Assembly (NCBI GenBank): GCA_947497585.1
Contig: CANMHG010000012.1
Coordinates: forward strand, 42,692-106,691
Reading direction: 5' to 3'
Origin: an uncultured Bacillaceae bacterium
GTDB taxonomy: Bacteria > Bacillota > Bacilli > Bacillales > Bacillaceae_L
DNA length: 64,000 nt
Shown: positions 14,745-22,996 of the stretch, one piece after another
How positions within the stretch are numbered: the first letter of the stretch is position 1
Layout of the letters: every line of letters begins with the position of its first letter
Translations under genes and position numbers: made by a program
Notes under the pieces: model-generated
The model's database searches: none
What the model saw: the letters and a program-made list of their open reading frames with translations, nothing else
Told to the model about the DNA's origin: nothing

Positions 14745-15521
14745 ATGGATGTTGCCTTTATAATTACGATTTTTCTAATTGGATTCATCGGTTCATATAT
14801 ATCTGGAATGCTAGGGATTGGTGGGTCAATTATCAAATACCCAATGCTACTATATATTCCACCAATGCTTGGAGTGGCAGCATTTACAGCACATGAAGTA
14901 TCAGGAATTAGTGCAATTCAAGTGTTCTTTGCAACAATCGGTGGTGTTTGGGCTTATCGTAAAGGTGGGTACTTAAATAAGACACTAATTCTTTATATGG
15001 GAAGCAGTATTTTAATAGGTAGTTTTGTTGGTGGATATGGATCCAAGCTTATGTCAGAGGGTGGCATTAATCTTATCTACGGAATCTTAGCATTAATAGC
15101 TGCTGTGATGATGTTTATTCCTAAAAAAGGGATTGACGATATAGCTTTTGACCAAGTTACTTTTAATAAATGGCTTGCTGCAGCACTTGCTTTAATTGTA
15201 GGAGTCGGAGCAGGAATTGTTGGAGCAGCGGGCGCATTCTTACTTGTTCCGATTATGCTTGTTGTGTTAAAGATACCTACACGTATGACGATTGCTTCAT
15301 CTTTAGCAATCACGTTTATCTCGTCTATTGGGGCGACTGTCGGAAAAATTACTACAGGACAAATCGATTATTTCCCTGCATTTATTATGATTATTGCAAG
15401 TTTAATTGCTTCACCACTTGGAGCAATGGTTGGGAAAAAAGTAAATACGAAGGTGTTACAAGTGATTTTAGCAGTGTTAATCTTTGCAACGGCGGTTAAG
15501 ATCTGGATGGATATTATTTAA
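14745..15521 (+). CDS. yrkJ: TSUP family sulfur-compound transporter (TauE/SafE, YrkJ-like)
   Basis: This 258-residue protein has about eight membrane helices in two related halves, with the family signatures [15 protein letters not shown] and [21 protein letters not shown] proteins move sulfite, sulfonates or thiosulfate-type anions; at the end of a persulfide-oxidising operon it most likely exports sulfite or thiosulfate made by YrkH. It starts at ATG 14745 after AGGGGGA, which follows the preceding terminator's T run. Confidence 0.9.
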   Translation: MDVAFIITIFLIGFIGSYISGMLGIGGSIIKYPMLLYIPPMLGVAAFTAHEVSGISAIQVFFATIGGVWAYRKGGYLNKTLILYMGSSILIGSFVGGYGSKLMSEGGINLIYGILALIAAVMMFIPKKGIDDIAFDQVTFNKWLAAALALIVGVGAGIVGAAGAFLLVPIMLVVLKIPTRMTIASSLAITFISSIGATVGKITTGQIDYFPAFIMIIASLIASPLGAMVGKKVNTKVLQVILAVLIFATAVKIWMDII

Positions 15522-15522
15522 A

Positions 15523-15567
15523 ACAAGATGAAAGACAGTCATATCCGATGATTGTCTTTCATCTTGT
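15523..15567. terminator. Bidirectional terminator after yrkJ
   Basis: ACAAGATGAAAGACA pairs perfectly with TGTCTTTCATCTTGT (15 bp), with T runs on the plus side and A-rich sequence serving the convergent minus-strand gene. Confidence 0.9.
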
Positions 15568-15571
15568 TTTT

Positions 15572-16021
15572 TCATTTTACTTGAAGGGTTTGTTGGTAAG
15601 CAATCTCTTTTCCTTCGCTAGTGAGTATACCATGGTTATTCGCGTTTAGAGTCACTTTAACTTCATAAGTACCAGGACTTAAATAGTCTAAATTATAATA
15701 ATTACCGTAGATCCGGTTTATTTTTTCCCCATTAATATATAAATGGGCATGCCCTTCATTATATTTGATATCAGTTGAACCAACCTTGTGCGGTGTAAAA
15801 GTGAAATTAGATGTCATTATTTCCAAAAGCCAAGTCCCGGATTGATCTTGGGTAACTGAGCATGTAATCGTTGGGACAACAAGAGAATTAGGAATTTCAA
15901 TTGTTTTTTCATGATGTGTTTGAGAATGACCTAGTGTACTATGGTGCCCATATTGATAATGGAAGAATATCATGACTGAGACAAAAGTAAATATCACGAA
16001 AAAACTAACTAGCCTATACAT
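15572..16021 (-). CDS. Membrane-anchored or secreted hypothetical protein with a HAHLY-type beta domain
   Basis: This 149-residue protein has one N-terminal hydrophobic helix (about residues 5-22) followed by a histidine-rich linker (HHSTLGHSQTHHEK) and an extracytoplasmic beta-rich domain. The segment YNEGHAHLYINGEKINRIYGNYYNLDYLSPGTY resembles cupredoxin-like domains seen in copper-associated proteins. The clustered histidines suggest metal binding, but no function is established. It starts at ATG 16021 after GAAGGAGGA and is followed by the shared terminator. Its upstream neighbour on the same strand is a DUF2243 membrane protein 40 bp away, so the two may form an operon. Confidence 0.7.
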   Translation of the reverse strand: MYRLVSFFVIFTFVSVMIFFHYQYGHHSTLGHSQTHHEKTIEIPNSLVVPTITCSVTQDQSGTWLLEIMTSNFTFTPHKVGSTDIKYNEGHAHLYINGEKINRIYGNYYNLDYLSPGTYEVKVTLNANNHGILTSEGKEIAYQQTLQVK

Positions 16022-16061
16022 TAATTTAAGTGTCCTCCTTCGTTTTAGTGGTGAAAGACTG

Positions 16062-16532
16062 TCATAAGGTATTTACTGAGGTTTGTTGTGTTTCAATATT
16101 TCTTTTAATGATAAAACCGATGACAATCAATACTACCCCTAATCCTAGAAAGGCAAGGTCATACAGTAAAGGGTTTGGATCAGCTGGCTTCACACGATGG
16201 ATTTGGAGAATATGATGATTAATAATACCCTCGGTTAAATTAAAAATACCTCCTCCAATAAGGAACCAGCCAAGTAGTAATCGAATTCCTCTATTATGAG
16301 CAGTTGGGTTTCCAGCAACCCATAGAAGAATGCCTCCAATCACTAAAGTGATGGTTACCGCAAAGTGAAAAAGTCCATCACTAACAATTTGTCCCGATCG
16401 ATCGGTTGCCATATATACACTATGCCACTGCAAAAGTTGATGAAAGATTATACCGTCTAAAGCTCCAAGAAAGCCAAACCCCAATACAAAACTACCAATT
16501 TTAATCAATCTTCTATGCGTCTTTATACTCAC
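16062..16532 (-). CDS. DUF2243 family membrane protein
   Basis: This 156-residue protein has four predicted helices, with the DUF2243 signatures GALDGIIFHQLLQWH near the start and FNLTEGIINHHILQIHRV in the middle. The paired histidines within helices suggest metal or haem ligands. DUF2243 genes often lie near CtaG/cytochrome oxidase functions; here the partner is the histidine-rich gene downstream. It starts at ATG 16532 after AGGAGAAAAG. Function unproven. Confidence 0.85.
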   Translation of the reverse strand: MSIKTHRRLIKIGSFVLGFGFLGALDGIIFHQLLQWHSVYMATDRSGQIVSDGLFHFAVTITLVIGGILLWVAGNPTAHNRGIRLLLGWFLIGGGIFNLTEGIINHHILQIHRVKPADPNPLLYDLAFLGLGVVLIVIGFIIKRNIETQQTSVNTL

Positions 16533-16620
16533 AACTTTTCTCCTTTATACACAATTCAGAACATTATTACATTTTTGCCGAAATAATAGCATAATATACT
16601 ATGAAGGAAGAAACCATAAC

Positions 16621-16648
16621 GCTTTAAAGCATCGGGGGCCTGACCCCC
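16621..16648. repeat. GGGGCCTGACCCCC repeat element, copy 1
   Basis: GCTTTAAAGC (16621-16630) is followed by GGGGGCCTGACCCCC (16634-16648). The same two blocks recur at 18919-18970 (complete palindrome) and 24806-24830. It has no T run and looks like a dispersed element, not a gene-specific terminator. Confidence 0.7.
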
Positions 16649-16683
16649 AGTCCGTTAATGCGTTACTGAGTTAAATATAATTG

Positions 16684-16713
16684 TTGACGGAAAACCAACT
16701 TATATAGTATGAT
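16684..16713 (+). promoter_or_regulatory. SigA promoter of the S-box leader upstream of sfnG
   Basis: TTGACG (16684-16689), 18 bp, TATGAT (16708-16713). It lies about 30 bp before the SAM riboswitch. Confidence 0.65.
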
Positions 16714-16740
16714 TACTATGGATTAATTAATTGAATATTC

Positions 16741-16885
16741 TTATCAAGAGAGGTAGAGGGACTGGCCCGATGAAGCCCGGCAACCACTGAGTAAATCAGT
16801 AAGGTGCCAATTCCAGCAGAACAGTAGGTTCTGAGAGATAGGATAGAAGCAATTTCAACTTCTTCGTATCGAAGAAGTTTTTTTG
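16741..16885 (+). promoter_or_regulatory. SAM-I (S-box) riboswitch with terminator
   Basis: The S-box core is plain: TATCAAGAGAGG-AGAGGGACTGGCCC, GATGAAGCCCGGCAACC, a short P3 (CTGAGTAAATCAG), AGGTGCCAATTCC, GCAG and the closing GATAGAAG. An intrinsic terminator follows (ACTTCTTCG pairs with CGAAGAAGT, then T run). With SAM bound, transcription should stop before the monooxygenase gene; when methionine/SAM is low the operon is expressed. Confidence 0.95.
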
Positions 16886-16917
16886 TTTTCACAATAGACG
16901 AGGGGAGAAGAGAAAAA

Positions 16918-17970
16918 ATGAGATATGGATTTTGGTTACCGATTTTTGGTGGATGGTTACGAAATGTTGATGATGAAAATATGCCACCTACATTCGAGTA
17001 CGCAAAAGAAGTGATCACATCAGCAGAAGAGTGGGGATATGATACAACCCTAATCGCTGAATTATACTTAAATGATATTAAAGGGCCTGAGAGTGACTCT
17101 TTAGAAGCTTGGTCAACAGCTGCAGCTCTAGCGGCTGGGACAAGTAAAATTGAAATCATGACAGCCATTCGACCTGGGTTTCATAACCCAGCAGTTGCTG
17201 CAAAAATGGCCGCGAATATTGATCAAATAAGTAATGGAAGATTTACTTTAAATGTTGTATCTGCGTGGTGGGAAGAAGAAGCAAAGCAATATGGTGGAAT
17301 TTTCACTGAGCATGATGAGCGATACGATCGAACAGAAGAATTTATAGATGTACTAAAGGGATTATGGACAGAAGATGTCTTTAACTATGAAGGAAATTTT
17401 TATTCAGTTAAAAATGCAGTTCTATCACCTAAACCTGTTCAAAGACCAAATCCGATTCTTTACGCTGGTGGTGAAAGTCCTAGAGGAAAACAAGCAATAA
17501 CGAACAAATGTGACGCGTATGTAATGCATGGAGGAACAGTAGAAGAAGTAACAGTAAAAATAGCTGATATGAAACAAAGAAGAGCGCAAACTGGCAACCC
17601 ACCTTTCCAATCATTTGGAATGGCTGCGTACATTGTTTGTCGTGATACAGAGGAAGAGGCTCAAGCAGAGCTAAATCGAATTACGAATGTAAGAGAATCA
17701 AGTGGATATGCTGGATTCAATGACTTCGTTAGTAAGTCACAGTTAGAACAACAAATAAAATTATATGACTACTCTGTTTCAAATCGCGGTTTAAGACCTA
17801 ATCTAATTGGTACTCCAGAACAAATTGCTAAAAAGATTATTGAGTATGAAGAAGCTGGAGTTGATTTATTACTACTTCAATTTTCACCGCAGCTTGAAGA
17901 AATGGAACGCTTTTCAAAAAATGTTATGCCATTAGTCGAAGCACTTAGAGAAGCCAAAGTACAGGAGTGA
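16918..17970 (+). CDS. sfnG: Dimethylsulfone monooxygenase-like FMNH2-dependent enzyme (SfnG type)
   Basis: This 350-residue bacterial luciferase-like monooxygenase shares distinctive SfnG segments: WLPIFGGWLRNVDDE at the start, AELYLNDIKGPES, IRPGFHNPAVAAK, NVVSAWWEEEA and YAGGESPRGKQ. SfnG uses FMNH2 and O2 to turn dimethylsulfone into methanesulfinate, feeding sulfur assimilation; the related SsuD acts on alkanesulfonates. The S-box riboswitch in front fits a sulfur-starvation role. No flavin reductase gene is adjacent. The ATG at 16918 follows GAGGGGAG. It is coupled to an ATP-grasp gene, with the ribosome binding site of that gene inside its last codons. Confidence 0.85.
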   Translation: MRYGFWLPIFGGWLRNVDDENMPPTFEYAKEVITSAEEWGYDTTLIAELYLNDIKGPESDSLEAWSTAAALAAGTSKIEIMTAIRPGFHNPAVAAKMAANIDQISNGRFTLNVVSAWWEEEAKQYGGIFTEHDERYDRTEEFIDVLKGLWTEDVFNYEGNFYSVKNAVLSPKPVQRPNPILYAGGESPRGKQAITNKCDAYVMHGGTVEEVTVKIADMKQRRAQTGNPPFQSFGMAAYIVCRDTEEEAQAELNRITNVRESSGYAGFNDFVSKSQLEQQIKLYDYSVSNRGLRPNLIGTPEQIAKKIIEYEEAGVDLLLLQFSPQLEEMERFSKNVMPLVEALREAKVQE

Positions 17971-17978
17971 ATAGTAAA

Positions 17979-18911
17979 ATGAGCAAAATTTACATCATAC
18001 ATGAAAACAGTGAATGGACCAATCATTTAACAGCTAGACTGGAAGAGTTAGAGCTTCCTTATGAAGAATGGCACCTTGATGAAGGAATTGTTAATTTATT
18101 CGAAGCACCTCCTGAAGGTGTATTTTATAGTCGAATGAGTGCATCTGCACATACGCGCGATCATCGTTTTGCCCCTGAATTAGCAGAGGCAGTGCTTGCA
18201 TGGCTTGAAAAGAATGAGAAAAAAGTCTTTAATGGAACACGGGCTTTAAGACTTGAGGTCAGTAAGGTCAATCAATATATGGCACTAAATGCCTGCGGAA
18301 TTAAAACACCTAAAACGCTTGCGGCAGTGGGAAAAGAGCAGATTGTTGAAGCAGCAAAACAACTCGGATCTACTTCTTTTATCACTAAACATAATCGTGC
18401 AGGTAAGGGACTGGGTGTTCAGTTGTTCCATTCCATCGAAGGTTTACAAGAATATGTAAACAGTGTCGGTTTCGAGGAGCCGGTTGATGGGATTACATTG
18501 ATACAAGAATATATCCTTTCACCTGAATCATATATTACTCGATGTGAGTTTGTTGGAGGAAAGTTTGTTTATGCAGTTCAGGTTGATACATCAGAGGGGT
18601 TTGAATTATGTCCTGCTGATGCATGTCAAATCGGCGATTTATTCTGTCCGGTAGGAGAAGAAGTAACTGAAAAACCTAAATTTAAAATTATCGAAGGTTT
18701 CAATGACCCTATCATTGAGAAATATGAATTATTCCTTCAAGAAAACAAAATTGCCGTTGCTGGCATTGAATTCATTCGAAATGCAGCAGGTGAGATTTTT
18801 ACTTATGATGTTAATACAAATACGAACTATAACTCTGATGCTGAAAAGGTAGCAGGTAAGTTCGGAATGCTTGAAGTAGCGAAATTTTTAGGAAAAGAAT
18901 TACAAAAATAA
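17979..18911 (+). CDS. ATP-grasp domain protein (RimK-like ligase), partner of SfnG
   Basis: This 310-residue ATP-grasp enzyme has a preATP-grasp domain with YSRMSASAHTRDH, then the nucleotide-binding region with the glycine-rich KHNRAGKGLGVQLF, and Mg-binding residues in IEFIRNAAGEIFTYDVNTNTNYN. This resembles RimK/glutathione-synthase ligases, which join a carboxylate to an amine through an acyl-phosphate. The start was set at ATG 17979; AGGAG lies 12 nt upstream inside sfnG. Sharing the S-box transcript suggests it makes or uses a product linked to sulfur-compound oxidation, but the substrate is unknown. Confidence 0.85.
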   Translation: MSKIYIIHENSEWTNHLTARLEELELPYEEWHLDEGIVNLFEAPPEGVFYSRMSASAHTRDHRFAPELAEAVLAWLEKNEKKVFNGTRALRLEVSKVNQYMALNACGIKTPKTLAAVGKEQIVEAAKQLGSTSFITKHNRAGKGLGVQLFHSIEGLQEYVNSVGFEEPVDGITLIQEYILSPESYITRCEFVGGKFVYAVQVDTSEGFELCPADACQIGDLFCPVGEEVTEKPKFKIIEGFNDPIIEKYELFLQENKIAVAGIEFIRNAAGEIFTYDVNTNTNYNSDAEKVAGKFGMLEVAKFLGKELQK

Positions 18912-18918
18912 GTCAACA

Positions 18919-18975
18919 GGGGCCTGACCCCCGGCGCGCTAAAGCTTTAAAGCGCTGGGGGTCAGGCCCCTACTT
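18919..18975. terminator. Complete GGGGCCTGACCCCC palindrome acting as a convergent terminator (copy 2)
   Basis: GGGGCCTGACCCCC (18919-18932) pairs with GGGGGTCAGGCCCC (18957-18970), and the centre GCGCTAAAGCTTTAAAGCGC forms a second perfect stem. Some T residues follow on the plus side. It lies between the convergent ATP-grasp and capA-like genes and is the full version of the half elements at 16621 and 24806. Confidence 0.75.
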
Positions 18976-18976
18976 T

Positions 18977-20098
18977 TTAGTTTGATGTTTCGTATACGAC
19001 CCAGTTTGAGTTGGTGATTTTTGCTGAGAGGCCGATGATTTTGTTTTTAACTCTTGCGGCCTCTTCACCTGTTAGTGGGATAGGCTGATAGTTGTTTCGT
19101 GATGTAACTGAAGAGATGCTAAATGGTATGACTTGAATTTTCTTATCATCCAATAGCTCACCATCTTGTAAACGGAAGGTTTGCTGAAATACGAATGTAT
19201 CCTTATCACTTGGATTACGATTACCACCAAACATAAAATTACCTAAACTATATACGATAAATTTATTATTGTACTCCTCAATTCCCTGAACTACATGGGG
19301 GTGATGCCCTAGAACTAAGTCAGCGCCGCTATCAATCGTGAATCGGCCTAATGACTTTTGAGTAGAGTTTGGCACATATGCCCGTTCTTCGCCCCAATGA
19401 AAGTGTACGATGATGACTTTAACATCTTGTTCACGTAGTGTTTGGATGTCCTCTTGAATCTGTTTACGAATGGTACTGTTATCAGACCATCCGTTATAGC
19501 CGAGTGCTCCAATTTTTATATCTTTAATAGTAGAAATATGAATATGGTCATTTCCAAAGAATCCAATGTTTTTATCTTTAAGAACGTCTATTGTATCTTG
19601 GTATCCTTTTTTTAAATAATCATACGTATGATTGTTTGCTAGGTTAACAGCTTCAATGCTTCCTAGTGTTAAAATATCTGCATAAGAAGGATCTCCTTTG
19701 AATCGAAACTTCTTTTCTGCTTTTTGTGTAGACGTAGTGAGAGTTGTTTCAAGATTTACAGTTGTGAAATCATCTTTTTCAAAGATAGGTCGTATGTGCT
19801 CTACAAAGAAGGCAAGACCATTCATATCTGCCTCATGGTTAAAAGTTCCTTTATACCCAAAGCTATCATCACTTCCGATGGTGACATCGCCAGCAGCACT
19901 TACTGTTATTTCCGTAATAGGTGGAGGTTCTGGAATCTGCTTATGCATTTCAGTAGCCATGACAACAGAACGTGATGGGTGATCCTGGACCACTCTTTCA
20001 ATTGTCTCAGTAGTTCCCATTGTTGGAACTGAGATGTTCATTATATTGGAACAGCCAGCTAACATTAGCATTAACACTATCGTAAAAAATACCCTCAT
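18977..20098 (-). CDS. CapA family (poly-gamma-glutamate synthesis-type) metallophosphatase-fold lipoprotein
   Basis: This 373-residue lipoprotein has the lipobox MLAGC (Cys16). The PGA_cap domain motifs appear in order: SAAGDVTIGSD, VNLETTLT, NLANNHTYDYLKKGY, VHFHWGEE and LGHHPHVVQGIEEYNNKFIVYSLGNFMFGG, which supply metal-binding Asp, Asn and His residues. CapA/PgsA proteins act outside the membrane in poly-gamma-glutamate export, but lone CapA homologues without pgsBC, as here, have unclear roles. The 250 bp upstream (20099-20348) hold no further gene; I see no clear promoter there. Confidence 0.88.
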   Translation of the reverse strand: MRVFFTIVLMLMLAGCSNIMNISVPTMGTTETIERVVQDHPSRSVVMATEMHKQIPEPPPITEITVSAAGDVTIGSDDSFGYKGTFNHEADMNGLAFFVEHIRPIFEKDDFTTVNLETTLTTSTQKAEKKFRFKGDPSYADILTLGSIEAVNLANNHTYDYLKKGYQDTIDVLKDKNIGFFGNDHIHISTIKDIKIGALGYNGWSDNSTIRKQIQEDIQTLREQDVKVIIVHFHWGEERAYVPNSTQKSLGRFTIDSGADLVLGHHPHVVQGIEEYNNKFIVYSLGNFMFGGNRNPSDKDTFVFQQTFRLQDGELLDDKKIQVIPFSISSVTSRNNYQPIPLTGEEAARVKNKIIGLSAKITNSNWVVYETSN

Positions 20099-20348
20099 TT
20101 TGATTCCTCTCCTACACTAGATTGGCCTATTCATCGTTCTCATTGTATGTTCAAAATGACAAAATATGAGAGATTACTACTATAATACTATGTTCGTTAT
20201 ATAGAAATCTTCAACATGACAAAGGTTGTCAAAACAATCTAATAAACTACAAAAAGCGAAATAGGATCAAATATTTTCCCTAAAACCCCCATATTTCAGA
20301 GGTTTTTGTCGAAGGATGTATTGTTTGTTCAACAAGGGAGGCATACAT

Positions 20349-20675
20349 ATGTTTTTTAAAAAGGTACACGGTATTCATTTATGGAAATTGAATTTGAGGT
20401 TTAAAAAGCTAGGTTTATCAAGAAGTTGGATGGAAGAAACTAAAAATGGGGTTATTCAATTATATCTAGATCCAATAGAAACAGACCGATATTCAAGTCC
20501 TGAGGTGCAGGCTGAGATCAATGAGGTAATCAATGAGCTAGAAGGTGTTGAGACGTTTAGAATATGTATTTTTAAAGAGTGTAAGATTTTATATAAAGAG
20601 CAGCTTACAGACAACGCGTTATCTCGATGGATAGAAATATCTTTAATAGATGAAAAACACAAGCTAATTTCATAA
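20349..20675 (+). CDS. Hypothetical protein, 108 residues
   Basis: I do not recognise this protein. It is soluble, with a basic N terminus (MFFKKVHGIHLWKLNLRFKKLGLSRSW) and a mixed helix-strand C-terminal part. The start is ATG 20349, 8 nt after AAGGGAGG; an in-frame upstream ATG at 20316 lacks a ribosome binding site. It is transcribed as a single gene ending at a strong terminator and converges on the Mrr-like nuclease gene. Confidence 0.7.
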   Translation: MFFKKVHGIHLWKLNLRFKKLGLSRSWMEETKNGVIQLYLDPIETDRYSSPEVQAEINEVINELEGVETFRICIFKECKILYKEQLTDNALSRWIEISLIDEKHKLIS

Positions 20676-20683
20676 AAAATAAA

Positions 20684-20712
20684 GAGCCTTTCCAAAGAAG
20701 GCTCTTTTTTAG
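20684..20712. terminator. Bidirectional terminator
   Basis: AAAGAGCCTT pairs with AAGGCTCTTT around TCCAAAG, followed by T residues. It serves the plus-strand hypothetical gene and the convergent Mrr-like gene, whose stop codon lies at its edge. Confidence 0.85.
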
Positions 20713-21317
20713 GCTAATTCAGGCGTAGACTTAATCGAGCTAATTTTTGTGTTTTTTTCTTCTAAACCTAAAATCCAATATTCTACTAACTGCGTTCCTT
20801 TGATTAATTCAATATTGAGTTCTTCAGCATATGTTTTCGCCTTGTCCGTAAAATCCCCAGTTGTTACAATGTATCCACCCTTGGCATCCTTTTTAATCAT
20901 TTGTGAATGGAGGATTGCGATAGCCTCAAAACCTAGGTCTTTTTCTAAACATTTAACCTGACCAATGTATAAGCCATCCTCTCGGTCATGCTCTAAATTT
21001 ATTCCTTCATCAGAAGGAGGGCTAATATATACGGTTCCACCATAATATCCTTCAATCACATTCATCACAAATAGCTCAAACTCAAGCGGGTCCTGCCTAA
21101 TAAACAAACTCGAAACAGTTTGGTTTGCTTCTTCAGGGGTTGCTTTTTTAAATCGATAATATAGACCCATTGCTAATGTTTTTTTAATATCACTACTTGT
21201 ATTAATAGAGTCTGTAATAATTGATCGCAATTTATCATTTTCTTTTTTACGTCGTATGACATCAAAAGCTGCTAACACTAATAAAATTGCACTCATAACT
21301 GAGATAAAAGTATTCAT
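20709..21317 (-). CDS. Membrane-anchored restriction-endonuclease-like (Mrr_cat) protein
   Basis: This 202-residue protein has an N-terminal transmembrane helix (about residues 3-17), a linker, and a C-terminal Mrr-type nuclease fold: LEFELFVMNVIEGYYGG, then DREDGLYIGQVKCLEKDLG holding the Q-x-K catalytic motif, then GYIVTTGDFTDKAK. The acidic residue of the PD-(D/E)xK site is probably in EGINLEHDRED. It may cleave or bind DNA close to the membrane. No methylase is nearby, so classical restriction-modification is unlikely. The start was set at ATG 21317 after AAAGGAGTG; the frame extends nine codons upstream through that site. Confidence 0.8.
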   Translation of the reverse strand: MNTFISVMSAILLVLAAFDVIRRKKENDKLRSIITDSINTSSDIKKTLAMGLYYRFKKATPEEANQTVSSLFIRQDPLEFELFVMNVIEGYYGGTVYISPPSDEGINLEHDREDGLYIGQVKCLEKDLGFEAIAILHSQMIKKDAKGGYIVTTGDFTDKAKTYAEELNIELIKGTQLVEYWILGLEEKNTKISSIKSTPELA

Positions 21318-21382
21318 GGGTTGTTCACTCCTTTTCCTCTTCATTTTAGACGAATGGAAAGGTATTTAATCTTTTGAACATA

Positions 21383-21416
21383 AAAAAGTGGCACCCCAAA
21401 AGGGATACCACCTTCT
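21383..21416 (-). terminator. Terminator of the subtilisin gene
   Basis: On the minus strand GTGGTATCCC pairs with GGGGTGCCAC (10 bp with two wobbles) around TTTT, followed by six T residues. Confidence 0.75.
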
Positions 21417-21424
21417 TTATTTAA

Positions 21425-22558
21425 TTATTGAAGAGCAGCAAGTACATTAATAACTCCGTTTCCATAATAGAATGAGTCACCAAGTGGTGTTGCTGTATTT
21501 TTTAAACGTTCACGTACCTCAACATTAGTTAATGAAGGGTATTTTGCAAGGATTAATGCAGCAGCTCCTGCAACGTGAGGTGAAGCCATTGACGTTCCGT
21601 TGTAAGAATCATAGCTATTACCAGGCACAGAGCTAAGAATATTCACACCTGGTGCCATTACTTCTAATTCACTTCCAACACTTGAGAAAGAAGCTCTGTT
21701 ATTACTAGAATCAACTGCACCAACCGCAATTACAGAAGCATATTTAGCTGGGTAGCCGATTGTATTACGTTTACCTTTTGAACCACTATTTCCTGCAGCA
21801 GCCACTACAACAATACCGCTGTTATAAGCAAGGTCACAAGCTTGTTGTAATGTAGTTGAACCAGAACTTGCACCTAAGCTCATGTTAATAACATCCATAC
21901 CATTTTCTACAGCCCATTCAATTCCTTGAACAATTCCACTAAAAGATCCACTACCAGAGCTATCTAATACCTTAACAGCATAAAGGTCAGCAGCTGGTGC
22001 AACTCCTAATACGCCTAATGTGTTATTTAAACCCGCAACTGTTCCCGCCACATGTGTACCATGGCCGTTACCGTCGTCTAATGCATTAGGTTCACCTGAA
22101 ATAAAGCTTGCACCACCAAGGACGTTAAGATCCTCATGGTTCCCGTCAATTCCAGTATCTAAAATGGCTACTTTAACACCACTTCCAGTTACACCCGTTG
22201 CTTGAACTGAATCAGCTTTAATATGTGGGATACCCCATGGTGTTGTTTGACCAATGGCTTCCATTGTTCCATCTTCTTCAATATATGCAATGTTCGGATT
22301 TTTACTTTGCAATGCCCATACAGCTTTTTCTGAAAGCTTTGCATGAACTACATTTAAGTATTTAAATTGGTGTTTTACTTGGCCACCAAGTCCTCTTATG
22401 TCCTTAAGTTCATCTTCTGATACTTTTGCATTAAAACCAATTAAGTAATCTTTAGGAGCGTTATCGTTTTGTGCACTTACTGGTGCTACAGTACCAAATA
22501 ACATCCCGAATGCTAGAAGAAAGCTAAATAAAACACCAAACATCTTTCTGTTCCCCAT
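21425..22558 (-). CDS. Secreted subtilisin-like serine protease (S8)
   Basis: This 377-residue prepro-enzyme has a signal peptide (about 1-29, ending VSAQ), an I9 propeptide ([15 protein letters not shown] to [10 protein letters not shown]) and a mature S8 domain. The catalytic triad is visible in [14 protein letters not shown] (Asp), NGHGTHVAG (His) and [13 protein letters not shown] (Ser), with the oxyanion AAAGNSG segment. Length and the [11 protein letters not shown] mature start match classical Bacillus subtilisins. It has AGGAGG before the ATG. It is transcribed away from an RNPP-type regulator gene 438 bp away, an arrangement reminiscent of NprR and its neutral protease. Confidence 0.95.
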   Translation of the reverse strand: MGNRKMFGVLFSFLLAFGMLFGTVAPVSAQNDNAPKDYLIGFNAKVSEDELKDIRGLGGQVKHQFKYLNVVHAKLSEKAVWALQSKNPNIAYIEEDGTMEAIGQTTPWGIPHIKADSVQATGVTGSGVKVAILDTGIDGNHEDLNVLGGASFISGEPNALDDGNGHGTHVAGTVAGLNNTLGVLGVAPAADLYAVKVLDSSGSGSFSGIVQGIEWAVENGMDVINMSLGASSGSTTLQQACDLAYNSGIVVVAAAGNSGSKGKRNTIGYPAKYASVIAVGAVDSSNNRASFSSVGSELEVMAPGVNILSSVPGNSYDSYNGTSMASPHVAGAAALILAKYPSLTNVEVRERLKNTATPLGDSFYYGNGVINVLAALQ

Positions 22559-22722
22559 ATTTTAGAACCTCCTACGATAATATTGTAATAACCAACATGA
22601 CTTGAGTGTTAAATATAGAGTAGTTAAGTAGATACATAGTCATTTAACTTAGGCTCCCGGGTACCTAGGGTAAATGATGATTATCACATTAAAATCGTAA
22701 CACTATTTTGAATAATTTGTTA

Positions 22723-22924
22723 TTGGGAAAATAACTGAAAAAGATAGACTATAAGGGGCAAAATAAAAGGTGATTTTCCCAATGGTAAAAGTTGGGGTTA
22801 CCGGTTAGACTGATACATAGAAAAAAAGGTAACAGCGTCAAAAACCACAGATTTTTACGGATGTTGGGAAAATCGCCTCAAAAATATAGCTCTAAGAGGC
22901 CTATTTTTGTATCTATTTTCCCAA
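22723..22924. repeat. Intergenic repeat, TTGGGAAAAT/ATTTTCCCAA pairs
   Basis: TTGGGAAAAT occurs at 22723 and 22864 and its exact inverse ATTTTCCCAA at 22773 and 22915. Each direct-inverse pair is 50-51 bp apart. The 440-bp gap between the protease and the regulator holds this array, a GGTAACC-rich middle and, near the protease, the palindrome-rich CCCGGGTACCTAGGG (about 22654-22668). No gene is seen. Binding sites for the neighbouring regulator may lie here. Confidence 0.6.
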
Positions 22925-22996
22925 GCTTGAAAAAGAGGGTTTTCTGAATATTTTAAAGAATTAGTAGTATAACTTAATTTAGGAGCTGAATGTGTT

